Assembly (NCBI RefSeq): GCF_017052465.1 | Contig: NZ_JAFHKT010000136.1 | Span: 82,855 to 146,854 of the forward strand | Length of the DNA: 64,000 nt | Direction: 5' to 3' | From: Arthrobacter pascens | Lineage (GTDB): Bacteria > Actinomycetota > Actinomycetes > Actinomycetales > Micrococcaceae | Shown here: piece after piece, positions 31,960-41,340 of the stretch | How positions within the stretch are numbered: the stretch's first letter is position 1 | Layout: the number at the start of each line of letters is the position of its first letter | The notes under the pieces: generated by a model | Told to the model about the DNA's origin: nothing | Database searches by the model: none | What the model saw: the letters and a program-made list of their open reading frames with translations, nothing else | Position numbers and translations under genes: made by a program

Positions 31960-34263
31960 TCAGCAGGCGATTCGGAACCGTGAATTGAGCATGAGCGGGT
32001 CGCGGGAGTGCCGCCCAACGAGAAGTTCAAAGTCGCCGGGCTCGACTTTGCGCTGGCCGTCCTGGTCCACGAGCGAGCAGGAGCGGGCGGCGATGGACAA
32101 GTCCACTTCCACCGACTCTCCGGCTGCTACCTGGACCTGGACGAAGGATTTCAGTTCCCGTTCGGCCCACGTCACGCTTGTCACGGTGTCTGCGACATAG
32201 ACCTGCATCGTTTCTAGCGCAGGACGGGTCCCCGTGTTGGTGAGGGTCACTTTTGCTTCCACCCAATCATCTTCAGTGATGGTTTCTGCGAGTATCCGGA
32301 GATCGGTGTAGTCGACGGTGGTGTAGCTCAGGCCCTCTCCAAACGCGAACAGCGGTTCTTGGGAAAGGTCAGCGTAGCGGTCTCCATGCTGGCCGCGGAT
32401 CTGGTTGTAGTAGACCGGAAGTTGCCCGGCGTGGCGTGCGAAGGAAATGGGCAGCCTTCCGGTCGGCTCGATAAGGCCCAGGACCAATTCCGCGACCGCC
32501 TGGCCGCCCTTCATGCCGGGGTTAAAGGCCTCGATAATGGCAGCAGCGTCGAGGACAGACTGGGGCAGGACCGAGGGCTTCGATTGCACGAGTACGACGA
32601 CGACGGGAACAGCTGTAGCGATGAGGCGTTCGATCAGCTCGATCTGGCCTCCCTGCAGTTCGAGGGTCGCTGTCGATTTGGTTTCGCCGGCAAGGGCTAC
32701 GGTGTCACCAATAACGGCTACGACGTAGTCGGCGTTTCGGGCTGTGTCGACCGCTTCCTCGAGCATCGCTTCGTTCGTGCCGGCCGCGACGAACATGGGC
32801 GGCCTCGGCTGGCCGTCGGCGTACGTGGGGCCGGCGGGGTCCGGCACGAGCTGCCCGATCTCGGCCCCCCTGGCATGGGTGACCGTCCACTCCTCCGGCA
32901 CCGTGGCCCGGAATCCATCCAGGACGGTGGAGGTCAGGTGCCGTGGGTGCCCGTCGGGCAGCCAGTTGATCTGCCCGGAAGCCCCGGCCCAGTCGCCCAG
33001 CTGGGCATGCGGATCATCGGCGTTGGGTCCGATCACGGCAATGGTCCTTGGGGTGCCGGTTGCCGCGGCCCTGTCCGTATCAGACGGGACCAAGCCGCCG
33101 TCGAGGGGTAGCGTACCGTCGTTGGTGAGCAGGACGAGGGAGCGTCGGGCCATTTCCAGGTTGACCGCTGCGTGATCGGCCGAGCCGATGACCTTGGCCT
33201 GCTGGTCGGCGTCCGGGATCCGTGGATTCTCGAACAGGCCGAGCTCGAATTTCAGGGTGAGGAGGCGGCGAACGGCGTCATCGATCAGGCTCTCATCGAG
33301 ATCACCGCGGTTGACGGCTTCCTGGGCTCCTTCGAAGAACTGCGGGGTCGTCATGACGAGGTCGTTGCCGGCCTCCACGGCGACGGTTGCGGCGTGGACG
33401 TCGTCCTCGCAGACCTTCTGTTCCCACACCATGCGGCCGACGTTGTCCCAGTCGGTGACCAGCGTGCCGGTGAATCCCCACTCGCCCTTGAGGACGTCGT
33501 TGAGGAGCCACTTGTTGGCCGTGATGGGAACGCCGTCAATGGCCTGGTAACCGAGCATAAAGGTGCGGCACCCTGCTTCGACTGCTTCCTGGAATGGGGG
33601 CAGGAACCACGACCGCAGTTTCCGGCGGCTGATGTCGGCTTCGCTGGCGTCCCGGCCGCCCTGGGTTTCGGAGTAGCCGGCGAAGTGCTTCGCGGTGGCG
33701 AGGATGGCGGTGGTGTCGGTGAGCCCGTTTCCCTGATAACCCCGGATCATGGCTTTGCCCAGCGCCCCGATCAGGTGCGGGTCTTCGCCGAAGGTCTCGT
33801 TGACCCGGCCCCAGCGCAGGTCCCGGCTGATGCAGAGCACGGGGGAGAAGGTCCAGTGCAGCCCTGTGGAAGCGACTTCGACGGCGGTGGCGCGCGCTCC
33901 GCGTTCTACCAGTGCAGGGTCCCAGGTGCTTGCCATGCCCAGCTGCGTTGGGAAGATGGTGGCGCCCGGCCAGAACGAGTGCCCATGAATACAGTCATCC
34001 GCCATGAGGAGGGGGATCTGTAAACGGGTGGTGAGCACGAGCTTGCGTGCTTCGACGATGCGTTCCGGGGAAGCATGCAGGAGCGATCCGACCAGTTTTC
34101 CAAGCACCAGGTCTTCAAGGTCGCCGCGGGCATCGAGCTGCAGCATCTGGCCCACCTTCTCCTCCAGCGTCATCCTGCCCAGCAGGTCCTCAACCCGCTC
34201 CGGGATGGGCACTGCGGGGTTGGTATAAGGGGTGGTGCGGAGGTCGCTCTGCGGAGTGTTCAT
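31960..34263 (-). CDS. Glycoside hydrolase family 3 (beta-glucosidase or related)
   Basis: 767 residues. N-terminal barrel with LMADDCIHG, KHFAGY (192-197) and the nucleophile Asp271 in LVTDWDNVGRM. Next are the alpha/beta sandwich (TIAVIGPNADDPHAQLGDWAG) and a C-terminal fibronectin-III-like domain (ILAETITEDDWVEAKVTLTNTGTR to QVQVAAGESVEVDLS). No signal peptide, so an intracellular exo-glycosidase. Substrate could be beta-glucoside or beta-xyloside; the neighbouring rhamnosidase suggests it trims the glucose of rhamnosyl-glucosides. Start at ATG 34263, 36 nt after the GH78 stop. Confidence 0.9.
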   Translation of the reverse strand: MNTPQSDLRTTPYTNPAVPIPERVEDLLGRMTLEEKVGQMLQLDARGDLEDLVLGKLVGSLLHASPERIVEARKLVLTTRLQIPLLMADDCIHGHSFWPGATIFPTQLGMASTWDPALVERGARATAVEVASTGLHWTFSPVLCISRDLRWGRVNETFGEDPHLIGALGKAMIRGYQGNGLTDTTAILATAKHFAGYSETQGGRDASEADISRRKLRSWFLPPFQEAVEAGCRTFMLGYQAIDGVPITANKWLLNDVLKGEWGFTGTLVTDWDNVGRMVWEQKVCEDDVHAATVAVEAGNDLVMTTPQFFEGAQEAVNRGDLDESLIDDAVRRLLTLKFELGLFENPRIPDADQQAKVIGSADHAAVNLEMARRSLVLLTNDGTLPLDGGLVPSDTDRAAATGTPRTIAVIGPNADDPHAQLGDWAGASGQINWLPDGHPRHLTSTVLDGFRATVPEEWTVTHARGAEIGQLVPDPAGPTYADGQPRPPMFVAAGTNEAMLEEAVDTARNADYVVAVIGDTVALAGETKSTATLELQGGQIELIERLIATAVPVVVVLVQSKPSVLPQSVLDAAAIIEAFNPGMKGGQAVAELVLGLIEPTGRLPISFARHAGQLPVYYNQIRGQHGDRYADLSQEPLFAFGEGLSYTTVDYTDLRILAETITEDDWVEAKVTLTNTGTRPALETMQVYVADTVTSVTWAERELKSFVQVQVAAGESVEVDLSIAARSCSLVDQDGQRKVEPGDFELLVGRHSRDPLMLNSRFRIAC

Positions 34264-34299
34264 GGGGTTCTCGTTTCCTGGTTGCTGCGCTGCAGTGCG

Positions 34300-36672
34300 T
34301 CAGAGGGTGAAGGTCAGGGTGCGTTGGTGGGCGTTGACGTGCTCGGTGATTGCGCATGCAGCGTCGGGTAGTTTGAGTCCGAGGGCCAGCGGCGCGGATA
34401 CTGTCATGTCCCGGCCGGATGGCGTGCGTTTCCATGCCACGGTGACCTGCCCATGGGGGGTGGGGACGCTGCCCTCGGCCCAGTCCAGATCGCTCGGAGC
34501 CGGGTAGATGGCAACGCTGGTGAAGCCGGGCGCTGCAGGTGACACGCCGAGGATGTAGCGCGGGAAATGCTGTAACGGCACGCTGCCCCAGGCGTGGCAG
34601 TCGCTGCGCAGACTTACCGTGTCTTCTGCCCAGGTGGTGAGGTTCTGCTCCAGCATGTCCTCCCAGGGCCTCCAGTTGACGCTGCCGTGGGCCCCGGCAT
34701 GCCGGAGGGCATCGAAAAGGTCGAGCGCCGTGGCGTAGGAGCAGGGGGCAAGGTCCTGGTCTGCGACCGCCCTTTGCAGCAGGTCTGCGGCCGCGGCACC
34801 CTGCACAGCCCCGGAGAGGACGGCCCACATCTGGGCGTGCACGCTGTGGGGCGCCCCGCGGTCCGTGTCGCGGTAATAGCGTTTTTGCTCGTCCCAGGCA
34901 GGCCCGTCGACGACGCAGCGGGTAAGGGCGTCAGCGCGCGCGGCGTACTCGTCGGCGAGTCCTGTCCTTCCGCAAAAATCCGCGATGGATGCCGCTGACT
35001 TCAGGGCCGAGATATACATGAACGTGGCTATGGTGTTCGCCCGGCGAGGTCCTAGCTCGGGGACGCCGCGGCTGGCCCGCCATGTTTCAGTCCAGTCAAC
35101 GAAGTTCCACAGGATCCCGTCGCCCTCTGCGGAAATGACAAAACCGTCCGGGGACAGCCGGTCGGCAAAGTAGCCCAGGACCGCATCGATCCGGCCGATG
35201 AACCGTTCGGTGAAGGAACGGTCGCCAACGAAATCGACATGCTCTGCAATCATCCTGATCCAGTAGAGCGAGAAGCCGGGGATGAACTGTGGCTCTACGC
35301 TCGGGGACCGGCTCTCCGTTAGCCCAGTCGGGTTCCCTGACGCGGCGAAGTCCTCGATGGCCCGCCTGATGAGACGGTCATCGGCCGACAGGTGCAGTGA
35401 AAACAGCGCCTGCGACCGGGTGTCCATGGCGTATTGCAGCTGTTCATAGAACGGGCAGTCCTCGAACGTTTCGTGCATGCAGTTCAGCAAGGTGCGGACG
35501 CTGACATCCCACAGCTGACGCTGCACGTCCGACGACGACGCAAACGTGCCGGTGATGTCCAGCGGATAATGCGTCCGGGTGAGTTCCATGGACTGCAGCC
35601 GGAGCGGAGAGTCCGTCGTGGTGATCCGGAGCCGCACGTACCGGAATGTTCTGAACCAGAAGGGCGAGAAGACTTCGGGGGTATTCGGGGTGCCGGTCCC
35701 CGCCACAAGGTACTGGTCCGGGTCGCCGAAGAGGTCGCCGGTGACGTGGTCGGTGCGGTCTGCCTTGCGCCGGAGCCAGGGTATGTCCGTCGGGGGTTGT
35801 TCGTAGCATTCGGCCGCCGTCAGCTGAAGACAGGCACCTTGGCCCGCTTCGACGGCGACGGCCAGGAACGCGGTCATCAGGAACCCGGCATCGACGTCAA
35901 CGCTGATGTCTGAGTGGGGCGGGATGCCGATGGTTTCGCCGCTCAGCAGCCGGGACCATTCAATTCCCGGATCCGATGTCTTGGTGACGCCGATGAGCGG
36001 CATCGGGGTAAGGGTCAGCTGGGGGATGGGCCGGGGTGCGAGGGGCGGCCTGGGGGTTGCGCTGAAGGGCTCCTGGCTGTCCAGGGAGGGGGTCGGCCAG
36101 GCGCCGTCATCGAAGCTGCTGGTGAGCCAGTCGTGCTCGCTGGCTGCTCCGTCCAGGGTTTCCTGGATACCCAGGAAGAGGGTGTTGAGCCCTTGATGGA
36201 ACTGCCGGCCCTTGACCAACCGGCATCTCCAGACCGCCGGCGACGACAGCTCTGTTTCGCCGACAATTCCCCTGACTAGCAGACCGGGCCTGCCGGTGCG
36301 TTGGACCGATGCGTTTCCGAGAGATGTCGTTGAGTACGTCAGCACGTCGATCCCGATGATGTTCTCGCCGGCCACAAGGAACGAAGCGATGTCGATGGGA
36401 TCAGCGAACCAGGTGCGGCCGGACGGCTTGGCGGGGCCGGCGGCAACAAAGGTGCCGTTGACGTGCAGCCGGAACCGCGAGTCGGCGCTGATGTGCAGCC
36501 AGGCCGGGGCAGCGCCGGGGGAGTCGACGGTGACGCGGGCACGGAACCGCATGGATGATGCGACGCTGCGGCCGGGCACTCCATCGGTGCCGGTGGGCAG
36601 TTCGAACCATGGACCGCCAAGATCCTGCTTCGTGAGGACTTGCTCTGTTTGAACCACTGGGAAACTTTTCAT
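34300..36672 (-). CDS. Alpha-L-rhamnosidase-like enzyme (GH78 type)
   Basis: 790 residues. A beta-sandwich region (about 40-370) includes RFRARVTVDSPG and RFRLHVNGTFVAAGPA. It is followed by an (alpha/alpha)6 barrel opening with CMHETFEDCPFYEQ (399-411), which holds the DCP of the GH78 catalytic region. The next stretch is LQYAMDTRSQ, not the GWxGD form of classical members, so it belongs to a divergent GH78-like clade. No signal peptide. It probably releases rhamnose from imported glycosides; the exact substrate is not set. Confidence 0.8.
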   Translation of the reverse strand: MKSFPVVQTEQVLTKQDLGGPWFELPTGTDGVPGRSVASSMRFRARVTVDSPGAAPAWLHISADSRFRLHVNGTFVAAGPAKPSGRTWFADPIDIASFLVAGENIIGIDVLTYSTTSLGNASVQRTGRPGLLVRGIVGETELSSPAVWRCRLVKGRQFHQGLNTLFLGIQETLDGAASEHDWLTSSFDDGAWPTPSLDSQEPFSATPRPPLAPRPIPQLTLTPMPLIGVTKTSDPGIEWSRLLSGETIGIPPHSDISVDVDAGFLMTAFLAVAVEAGQGACLQLTAAECYEQPPTDIPWLRRKADRTDHVTGDLFGDPDQYLVAGTGTPNTPEVFSPFWFRTFRYVRLRITTTDSPLRLQSMELTRTHYPLDITGTFASSSDVQRQLWDVSVRTLLNCMHETFEDCPFYEQLQYAMDTRSQALFSLHLSADDRLIRRAIEDFAASGNPTGLTESRSPSVEPQFIPGFSLYWIRMIAEHVDFVGDRSFTERFIGRIDAVLGYFADRLSPDGFVISAEGDGILWNFVDWTETWRASRGVPELGPRRANTIATFMYISALKSAASIADFCGRTGLADEYAARADALTRCVVDGPAWDEQKRYYRDTDRGAPHSVHAQMWAVLSGAVQGAAAADLLQRAVADQDLAPCSYATALDLFDALRHAGAHGSVNWRPWEDMLEQNLTTWAEDTVSLRSDCHAWGSVPLQHFPRYILGVSPAAPGFTSVAIYPAPSDLDWAEGSVPTPHGQVTVAWKRTPSGRDMTVSAPLALGLKLPDAACAITEHVNAHQRTLTFTL

Positions 36673-36762
36673 TTCTTATCGACGTGTTCGCGGGGGTTGC
36701 CGGTTGGACTCCCGGGGCGTGGAGCGGGGCGGCCATCAATGATGGCCGCCCCGCCACTGGTC

Positions 36763-38028
36763 CTACTTCAGGGCGCTGGTGAAGGCTTCCTGCATGGAGG
36801 TCAGGACGTCCGTCGGGGTCTTGGTGCCGCCGAGCATTTCCTGGATTCCGGTCAGGTGCAGGTTCTGCACCTGGGGTGAGGGCCAGTCAACGTCCGGGAA
36901 AGGAACCGTCTTGTTGTCCTCGACGAACGGGACTTCGAGCTTGTTGATGTCGTTTGCCTCAATCACGCCACTGGGTGCCACGCCGAACTTGTCGGCATTC
37001 ATGGCGCTGCCTTCCTTGCCTGCCAGGAATGCGATGAACTTCTTGGCGCCTTCTGCGTTTTTTGCTTTGGCGTTGACGCCCCAGCCCACGCCCAGTCCGA
37101 AGGCCAGCCGGGTATCGGCCGCGGTGTCCGTTGCCGGAATAGGCGCCAGCTGGACCTTGAGCTCAGGATTGGCTTTCGTCATGGAGTTGGCCATTGTGGA
37201 AATCTGGATAGCGCCGAGGGCGCGGCCGTCAGCCACCATGGCCGTCTGGTTGTCCACGGAGGTGCCCAGGGCGTCCTTGTTGAAGCAGCCCTTGTCGAAC
37301 ATCTCCTTGTACTTGGTCATGGCGTCCTTCCAGCCGCTGTCCTGGAAGGTGACTTCCTTGTTCAGCTGTTTCTGGTTGAAGTCCGGATCCGTTCCATAGA
37401 CCTCGGTGGCCGCCAGGGCGTAGGTGACCAGCTGGGTGACCCATTGGGTCTGTGCGCCCAGGGCGTAGGCCACTTTGCCGGCCTTTTGCGCATCGGCGCA
37501 GAACGTGAGGACCTCCGGGTAGGTGGTGGGGATCTTCAGGCCGGCGTCCTGGAGGGCCTTGGAGTTGTAAACGCCGCCGAGGGTGTTGGCGGTGGCCACG
37601 TCCGTGAACATGTACCGCTTGCCCTCGTAGCTGGTCGGGGACGCCGTGGACTCAGGTTGGCCGGCTGCCCAGCTTTCGCCGGAGAGGTCGGCGAGGTAGC
37701 CGTTCTTGGCCAGCGATCGCACGGCGGTGGCGTTTCCGCTGCCTGGGAAGACGTTCAGGACGTCCGTGGCGGTTCCTGCCGAGAGGCGGGTGCCCATCTG
37801 CTGGTTGTAGCTGTCCGTCGGGATGATCGTGTATTCGACCGTCTGGTCCGGGTTGAGCTCGTGGAATTTGTCGGCAATGGCCTTCCACTTGTCATCGGAG
37901 CCGGAGAGCCGGGCCACCGTGACGGTGCCGCTCGAACTGGCTGCCGGGGCGTTCGAGGAACACCCTGTGAGGGTGATGCCGACGGCGGCTATCGCGCCGA
38001 TGGCTGTGAGGACTTTCGTGTGACGCAT
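36763..38028 (-). CDS. ABC sugar transporter, solute-binding lipoprotein
   Basis: 421 residues. Lipoprotein signal peptide MRHTKVLTAIGAIAAVGITLTGCSS with lipobox LTGC, so Cys23 is the lipidation site and Lgt (19851-21110) would modify it. The mature part has the family 1 binding-protein pattern (VARLSGSDDKWKAIADKFHELNPD at the N-terminus and GWGVNAKAKNAEGAKKFIAFLAGKEG). ATG 38028 follows AAGGGAGAACC. It sits between the permeases and the GH78 gene. Ligand probably a plant oligoglycoside or rhamnoside (inference). Confidence 0.92.
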   Translation of the reverse strand: MRHTKVLTAIGAIAAVGITLTGCSSNAPAASSSGTVTVARLSGSDDKWKAIADKFHELNPDQTVEYTIIPTDSYNQQMGTRLSAGTATDVLNVFPGSGNATAVRSLAKNGYLADLSGESWAAGQPESTASPTSYEGKRYMFTDVATANTLGGVYNSKALQDAGLKIPTTYPEVLTFCADAQKAGKVAYALGAQTQWVTQLVTYALAATEVYGTDPDFNQKQLNKEVTFQDSGWKDAMTKYKEMFDKGCFNKDALGTSVDNQTAMVADGRALGAIQISTMANSMTKANPELKVQLAPIPATDTAADTRLAFGLGVGWGVNAKAKNAEGAKKFIAFLAGKEGSAMNADKFGVAPSGVIEANDINKLEVPFVEDNKTVPFPDVDWPSPQVQNLHLTGIQEMLGGTKTPTDVLTSMQEAFTSALK

Positions 38029-38111
38029 GGTTCTCCCTTGAAGTGCATGGGCTTGGGGTGTGTGGGGGATGGGTGGTGCTGGCCGGGCGGTGACGATGTG
38101 TGCGTCTGCGC

Positions 38112-38930
38112 TCAGCCCTTCAGGCCTCCTGCGAAGCCCTTGATGATGCTGCGCTGCAGGAGGAAGTAGAAGATCAGGAGGGGGATGACGCCGATGATGA
38201 GGGCGGCGAAAATGGTTCCCCACTGGTTCACGTACTGTCCGGTGAACGAGTAGATGGCGATCGGGATCGTGTTGGTGCCGCTGCCTGAGAGGTAGAGCAG
38301 CGGGGTGAAGAAGTCGTTCCACACGGTGATGGTGTTCAGAATGACGACGGTGCCTGTGATGGGCCGCATCAGCGGGAAGACGACCTGCCAGAACACCCGG
38401 AACGGGCTGCCGCCGTCCAAAGTCGCGGCTTCTTCGAAGTCCAGGGGCAAGGACCGCAGGAACTGTACATAGAGGAAGATCGAGAAGGGCATCTGGGATC
38501 CGACGTAGATGATCACCAGGCCCCAGATGGATCCGATGAGTTGCAGGTCGCGGAAGGTCGTGTAAAGCGGAATCAGTGCCAGCAGGCCCGGGATCAGCAG
38601 CCCTCCGAGGAAGAACGCGAATGCCAGCTTCGACCAGGTCCGGGTGATGCGCGCCAGCGGGTAGGCGGCGGAGGCGCTGATCACGACTATCAGGAACACC
38701 GACACCACGGTGATGACGATGTTGTTGATCATTGCCGGGCCGAGGCCTCCGCTGACCCATGCCGTGACAAAGTTGTCGAAGGACGGGTTGGCCACAGGGG
38801 CCAGGGACGTCGTTACGCCTCCAGCCTTCAGCGCGGTGTTCAGCAGGACGTAGACGGGGGCGGCGAAGAGGAGAGCCACGAGGATCATGACGACCTCAAG
38901 GACGCCCGTTTTGAGGGTGTAGCGCTTCAT
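38112..38930 (-). CDS. ABC sugar transporter permease (MalG/CUT1 type)
   Basis: 272 residues with six membrane segments and the EAA loop EEAATLDGGSPFRVFWQVVFPLMRP that docks the ATPase. CUT1 family. Its start ATGA overlaps the stop of the first permease by four bases. No ATPase gene is in the cluster, so a shared MsiK-type ATPase elsewhere probably drives it. Confidence 0.93.
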   Translation of the reverse strand: MKRYTLKTGVLEVVMILVALLFAAPVYVLLNTALKAGGVTTSLAPVANPSFDNFVTAWVSGGLGPAMINNIVITVVSVFLIVVISASAAYPLARITRTWSKLAFAFFLGGLLIPGLLALIPLYTTFRDLQLIGSIWGLVIIYVGSQMPFSIFLYVQFLRSLPLDFEEAATLDGGSPFRVFWQVVFPLMRPITGTVVILNTITVWNDFFTPLLYLSGSGTNTIPIAIYSFTGQYVNQWGTIFAALIIGVIPLLIFYFLLQRSIIKGFAGGLKG

Positions 38931-39889
38931 TTGTCTTCTCCTCGGCGGAGCAGGGTGAACTGGATGAGGGAGGCAACCGCGACGAATGCGGTCAGCACGA
39001 GGGTCAGTGCGGTGCTGTATCCGAACAGCTGGAACTGGAAGGCGTCCTTGTATGCGATGGTGCTTAGGCTTTCAGTCGCGCTGCCGGGGCCGCCCTGGGT
39101 CATGATCAGTACCTGGTCGAAGAGCTTCAGGCCGCCGATGAGGGACAGCATTAGGTTGATCGTCATCGAAGGCGCGAGTAGAGGCCGCGTGATGTTCCAG
39201 AATGTCTTGAAGGATCCGGCCCCGTCGAGGCTTGACGCCTCATAGATGTCCTCGGGGATGCTCTGCAGGCCTGCCAGGAAGATCACCATGGAGTAGCCGG
39301 CGAACTGCCAGACAACTACGGAGATGATGGCAGGCAGGGCCAACTGGGCGTTGCCGAGCCAGTCCTGGGCGAGGAAGTCCAGGCCGACTGCCCGGAGTGC
39401 GGTGTTCAGCGCTCCCTGCGGGGAGAGGATGTACTGCCATAGGTTGGCGACGACCAGGGGCGTCACGACGGCAGGGGCAAAGAACAGGACGCGGAGCCAG
39501 TTGCGGGAACGAATCGCTGAGTTCACACCCAACGCCAGAAGCAGGCCGATGAAGTTCTGAACGACCATGATGCCCACAGCGTAGAAAGCCGTGTTCATAA
39601 TCGACGCGCCCGCCGCTGAATCCCGGAAGACTTTGAAGAAGTTGTCCAGGCCGACGAAGTTGAACTGTGGCGACAGTCCGTCCCAGTCAGTCAGCGAGTA
39701 GAACGCTCCCCGCCAGCTGGGGATCACAACGATCAGCGTGAAGATGGCAAGCGCCGGCAGAAGGAACCACCACGGCGCTCTGGTGCCGGCGCCTACCCGA
39801 CGTTTGCGGGTCCGGGCGGGCCCGGACCGTGGTGTCGTGGAACGTCCGGGCGCCGCGGTGCGGGGCTCCGCGAGTTCACGTTGCGTCAT
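38927..39889 (-). CDS. ABC sugar transporter permease (MalF/CUT1 type)
   Basis: 320 residues. A basic, proline-rich N-terminus (PGRSTTPRSGPARTRKRRVG) leads to six membrane segments and the EAA loop YEASSLDGAGSFKTFWNITRPLLAP. It is the first gene of the minus-strand glycoside cluster. Its promoter region carries a LacI-type operator about 60-80 nt upstream. Confidence 0.93.
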   Translation of the reverse strand: MTQRELAEPRTAAPGRSTTPRSGPARTRKRRVGAGTRAPWWFLLPALAIFTLIVVIPSWRGAFYSLTDWDGLSPQFNFVGLDNFFKVFRDSAAGASIMNTAFYAVGIMVVQNFIGLLLALGVNSAIRSRNWLRVLFFAPAVVTPLVVANLWQYILSPQGALNTALRAVGLDFLAQDWLGNAQLALPAIISVVVWQFAGYSMVIFLAGLQSIPEDIYEASSLDGAGSFKTFWNITRPLLAPSMTINLMLSLIGGLKLFDQVLIMTQGGPGSATESLSTIAYKDAFQFQLFGYSTALTLVLTAFVAVASLIQFTLLRRGEDK

Positions 39890-39948
39890 CGCATTTCCAT
39901 TCTCTTCGTCGAGGACGTCTCCGTCTTACGGAGGCGAGACCCCCTGCA

Positions 39949-39968
39949 AGTCTGAATCGTTTCAGACT
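39949..39968. promoter_or_regulatory. LacI-family operator upstream of the glycoside cluster
   Basis: Perfect inverted repeat AGTCTGAA-tcgt-TTCAGACT with a TGAATCGTTTCA core. It lies 60-80 nt before the first permease and faces the divergent LacI gene. Confidence 0.75.
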
Positions 39969-40028
39969 GACGCTCTAGCCAACGTTCGGCACTTTGCGCT
40001 TGTGAGGGGGTCCAGTTCTGTTTTCCAA

Positions 40029-40042
40029 GTAACACGTTCTAC
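40029..40042. promoter_or_regulatory. Second operator-like site, GTAACACGTTCTAC
   Basis: Imperfect palindrome centred on CG. It shares GTA..ACGTT.TAC with the site at 40074-40087. Confidence 0.5.
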
Positions 40043-40073
40043 AGGAATTTAAGGGAAAGTCCATTTAGATCGT

Positions 40074-40087
40074 GTAGTACGTTATAC
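40074..40087. promoter_or_regulatory. Third operator-like site, GTAGTACGTTATAC
   Basis: Imperfect palindrome with flanking GTGTA/TACAC symmetry, close to the LacI gene start. Two related sites suggest cooperative binding or self-regulation. Confidence 0.5.
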
Positions 40088-40190
40088 ACTTTCTATAGCG
40101 TAGATCACAACATGCTGATCTGCCAAGAGGCGTCGGCTTCAGATGCGGTATGAAGGGGTAATCCAAATGAACGCAGCCAAAGGGGGCGCA

Positions 40191-41273
40191 ATGAGCAAGG
40201 GCTCCGTCAGCAAACGGCCCACAATTGTGGATGTCGCTGCCCACGCAGGCGTATCCACGGCGGCGGCATCAAAGGTACTTCGAAACGCGTACGGCGTTAG
40301 TCCTGAGATGAAGGCCAAGGTTCAAGCCTCTATGAAAGCCCTCGGCTATCGGCCCTTGGCGTCGGCGCGGGGGATGCGTGGACGAACCCACACCGTCGCT
40401 GTAGTTGTCGCAGACCTGCACAACGAATTCTCATCGCTGTTGGTTGAAGGCATTCGCCGAGAGTGCGAACGGCAGAGATACCGGCTCTTGGTCGCACCCG
40501 CGGGATCCGGCAAAGCTGCCCAGGACCGGATGGTCGAAGACCTGATCGACCGCGGAATGGACGGAATCGTGCTGATCTCCCCGCTCGGGACAGACGCAGA
40601 ACTTGAAACGATGGCGACAAACACCCCGATCGTGGTGCTGGGCCGGCATGGGGCGAGCCAGGAATTCGACTCAGTCGCCGCCGACGATTTTGCGGGCGCC
40701 AATCTGGTTGTGGATCATCTCGTGTCGCTTGGTCATCGGCGGATCACATACATCAACCACACAACAGAGGGCACCAATGATGCCCGACTCCCCGAGGAAG
40801 TTCGCGTTCGCGGATATGTCGACGCGATGATCCGTCACGGACTCGGCGATGCGATCGACATCCTCCAGTCGCAATGGAGCCAAGAGGGCGGCGAACAATC
40901 GGGAAAGACGATCCTGTCCCGACCACAAAGGCCCACCGCTGTCTTCGCTGGCTGCGACGTCGCAGCTTTCGGGGTGCTGACAGCACTGTGGGAAGCGGGC
41001 ATCCGTATTCCGGACGAAATCTCGGTGGCTGGATTCGACAACATCTTCACAACATCACTGGCGCCCATCTCGATCACCACTGTCGACCAATCAGGCCTCG
41101 ACATGGGCGGCACAGCAGGACGGCTACTTCTGGAGCGCATAGGCGGCCGAACCGAGGCCGTGAACACGGTAGTGCAACCAGGCCTGGTGACTCGAAAGAC
41201 AACGGCGGCACACAATCACTTGACGATCGACGCTGCCTCTGGGCCAGCCCCTAATGTCTCGGCGAAGGTCTAA
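40191..41273 (+). CDS. LacI-family regulator of the glycoside cluster
   Basis: N-terminal helix-turn-helix PTIVDVAAHAGVSTAAASKVLRNAYGVS with hinge ALGYRPLASARGMR, then a periplasmic-binding-like sensor domain (VAVVVADLHNEFSSLLVEGI, PTAVFAGCDVAAFGVLTALWEAGIRIPDEISVAGFDN). Starts at ATG 40143, 40167 and 40191 are possible; I chose the last because AAAGGGGG lies 6 nt upstream and the HTH begins soon after. It is divergent from the transporter and glycosidase genes and presumably represses them until a released sugar binds. Confidence 0.9.
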   Translation: MSKGSVSKRPTIVDVAAHAGVSTAAASKVLRNAYGVSPEMKAKVQASMKALGYRPLASARGMRGRTHTVAVVVADLHNEFSSLLVEGIRRECERQRYRLLVAPAGSGKAAQDRMVEDLIDRGMDGIVLISPLGTDAELETMATNTPIVVLGRHGASQEFDSVAADDFAGANLVVDHLVSLGHRRITYINHTTEGTNDARLPEEVRVRGYVDAMIRHGLGDAIDILQSQWSQEGGEQSGKTILSRPQRPTAVFAGCDVAAFGVLTALWEAGIRIPDEISVAGFDNIFTTSLAPISITTVDQSGLDMGGTAGRLLLERIGGRTEAVNTVVQPGLVTRKTTAAHNHLTIDAASGPAPNVSAKV

Positions 41274-41340
41274 ACCCTGACCGCTATGAACGCTCATCAG
41301 TTCATGGCGTCTTTCATCGTCTTTGTTCGGGCAGCGCCTG

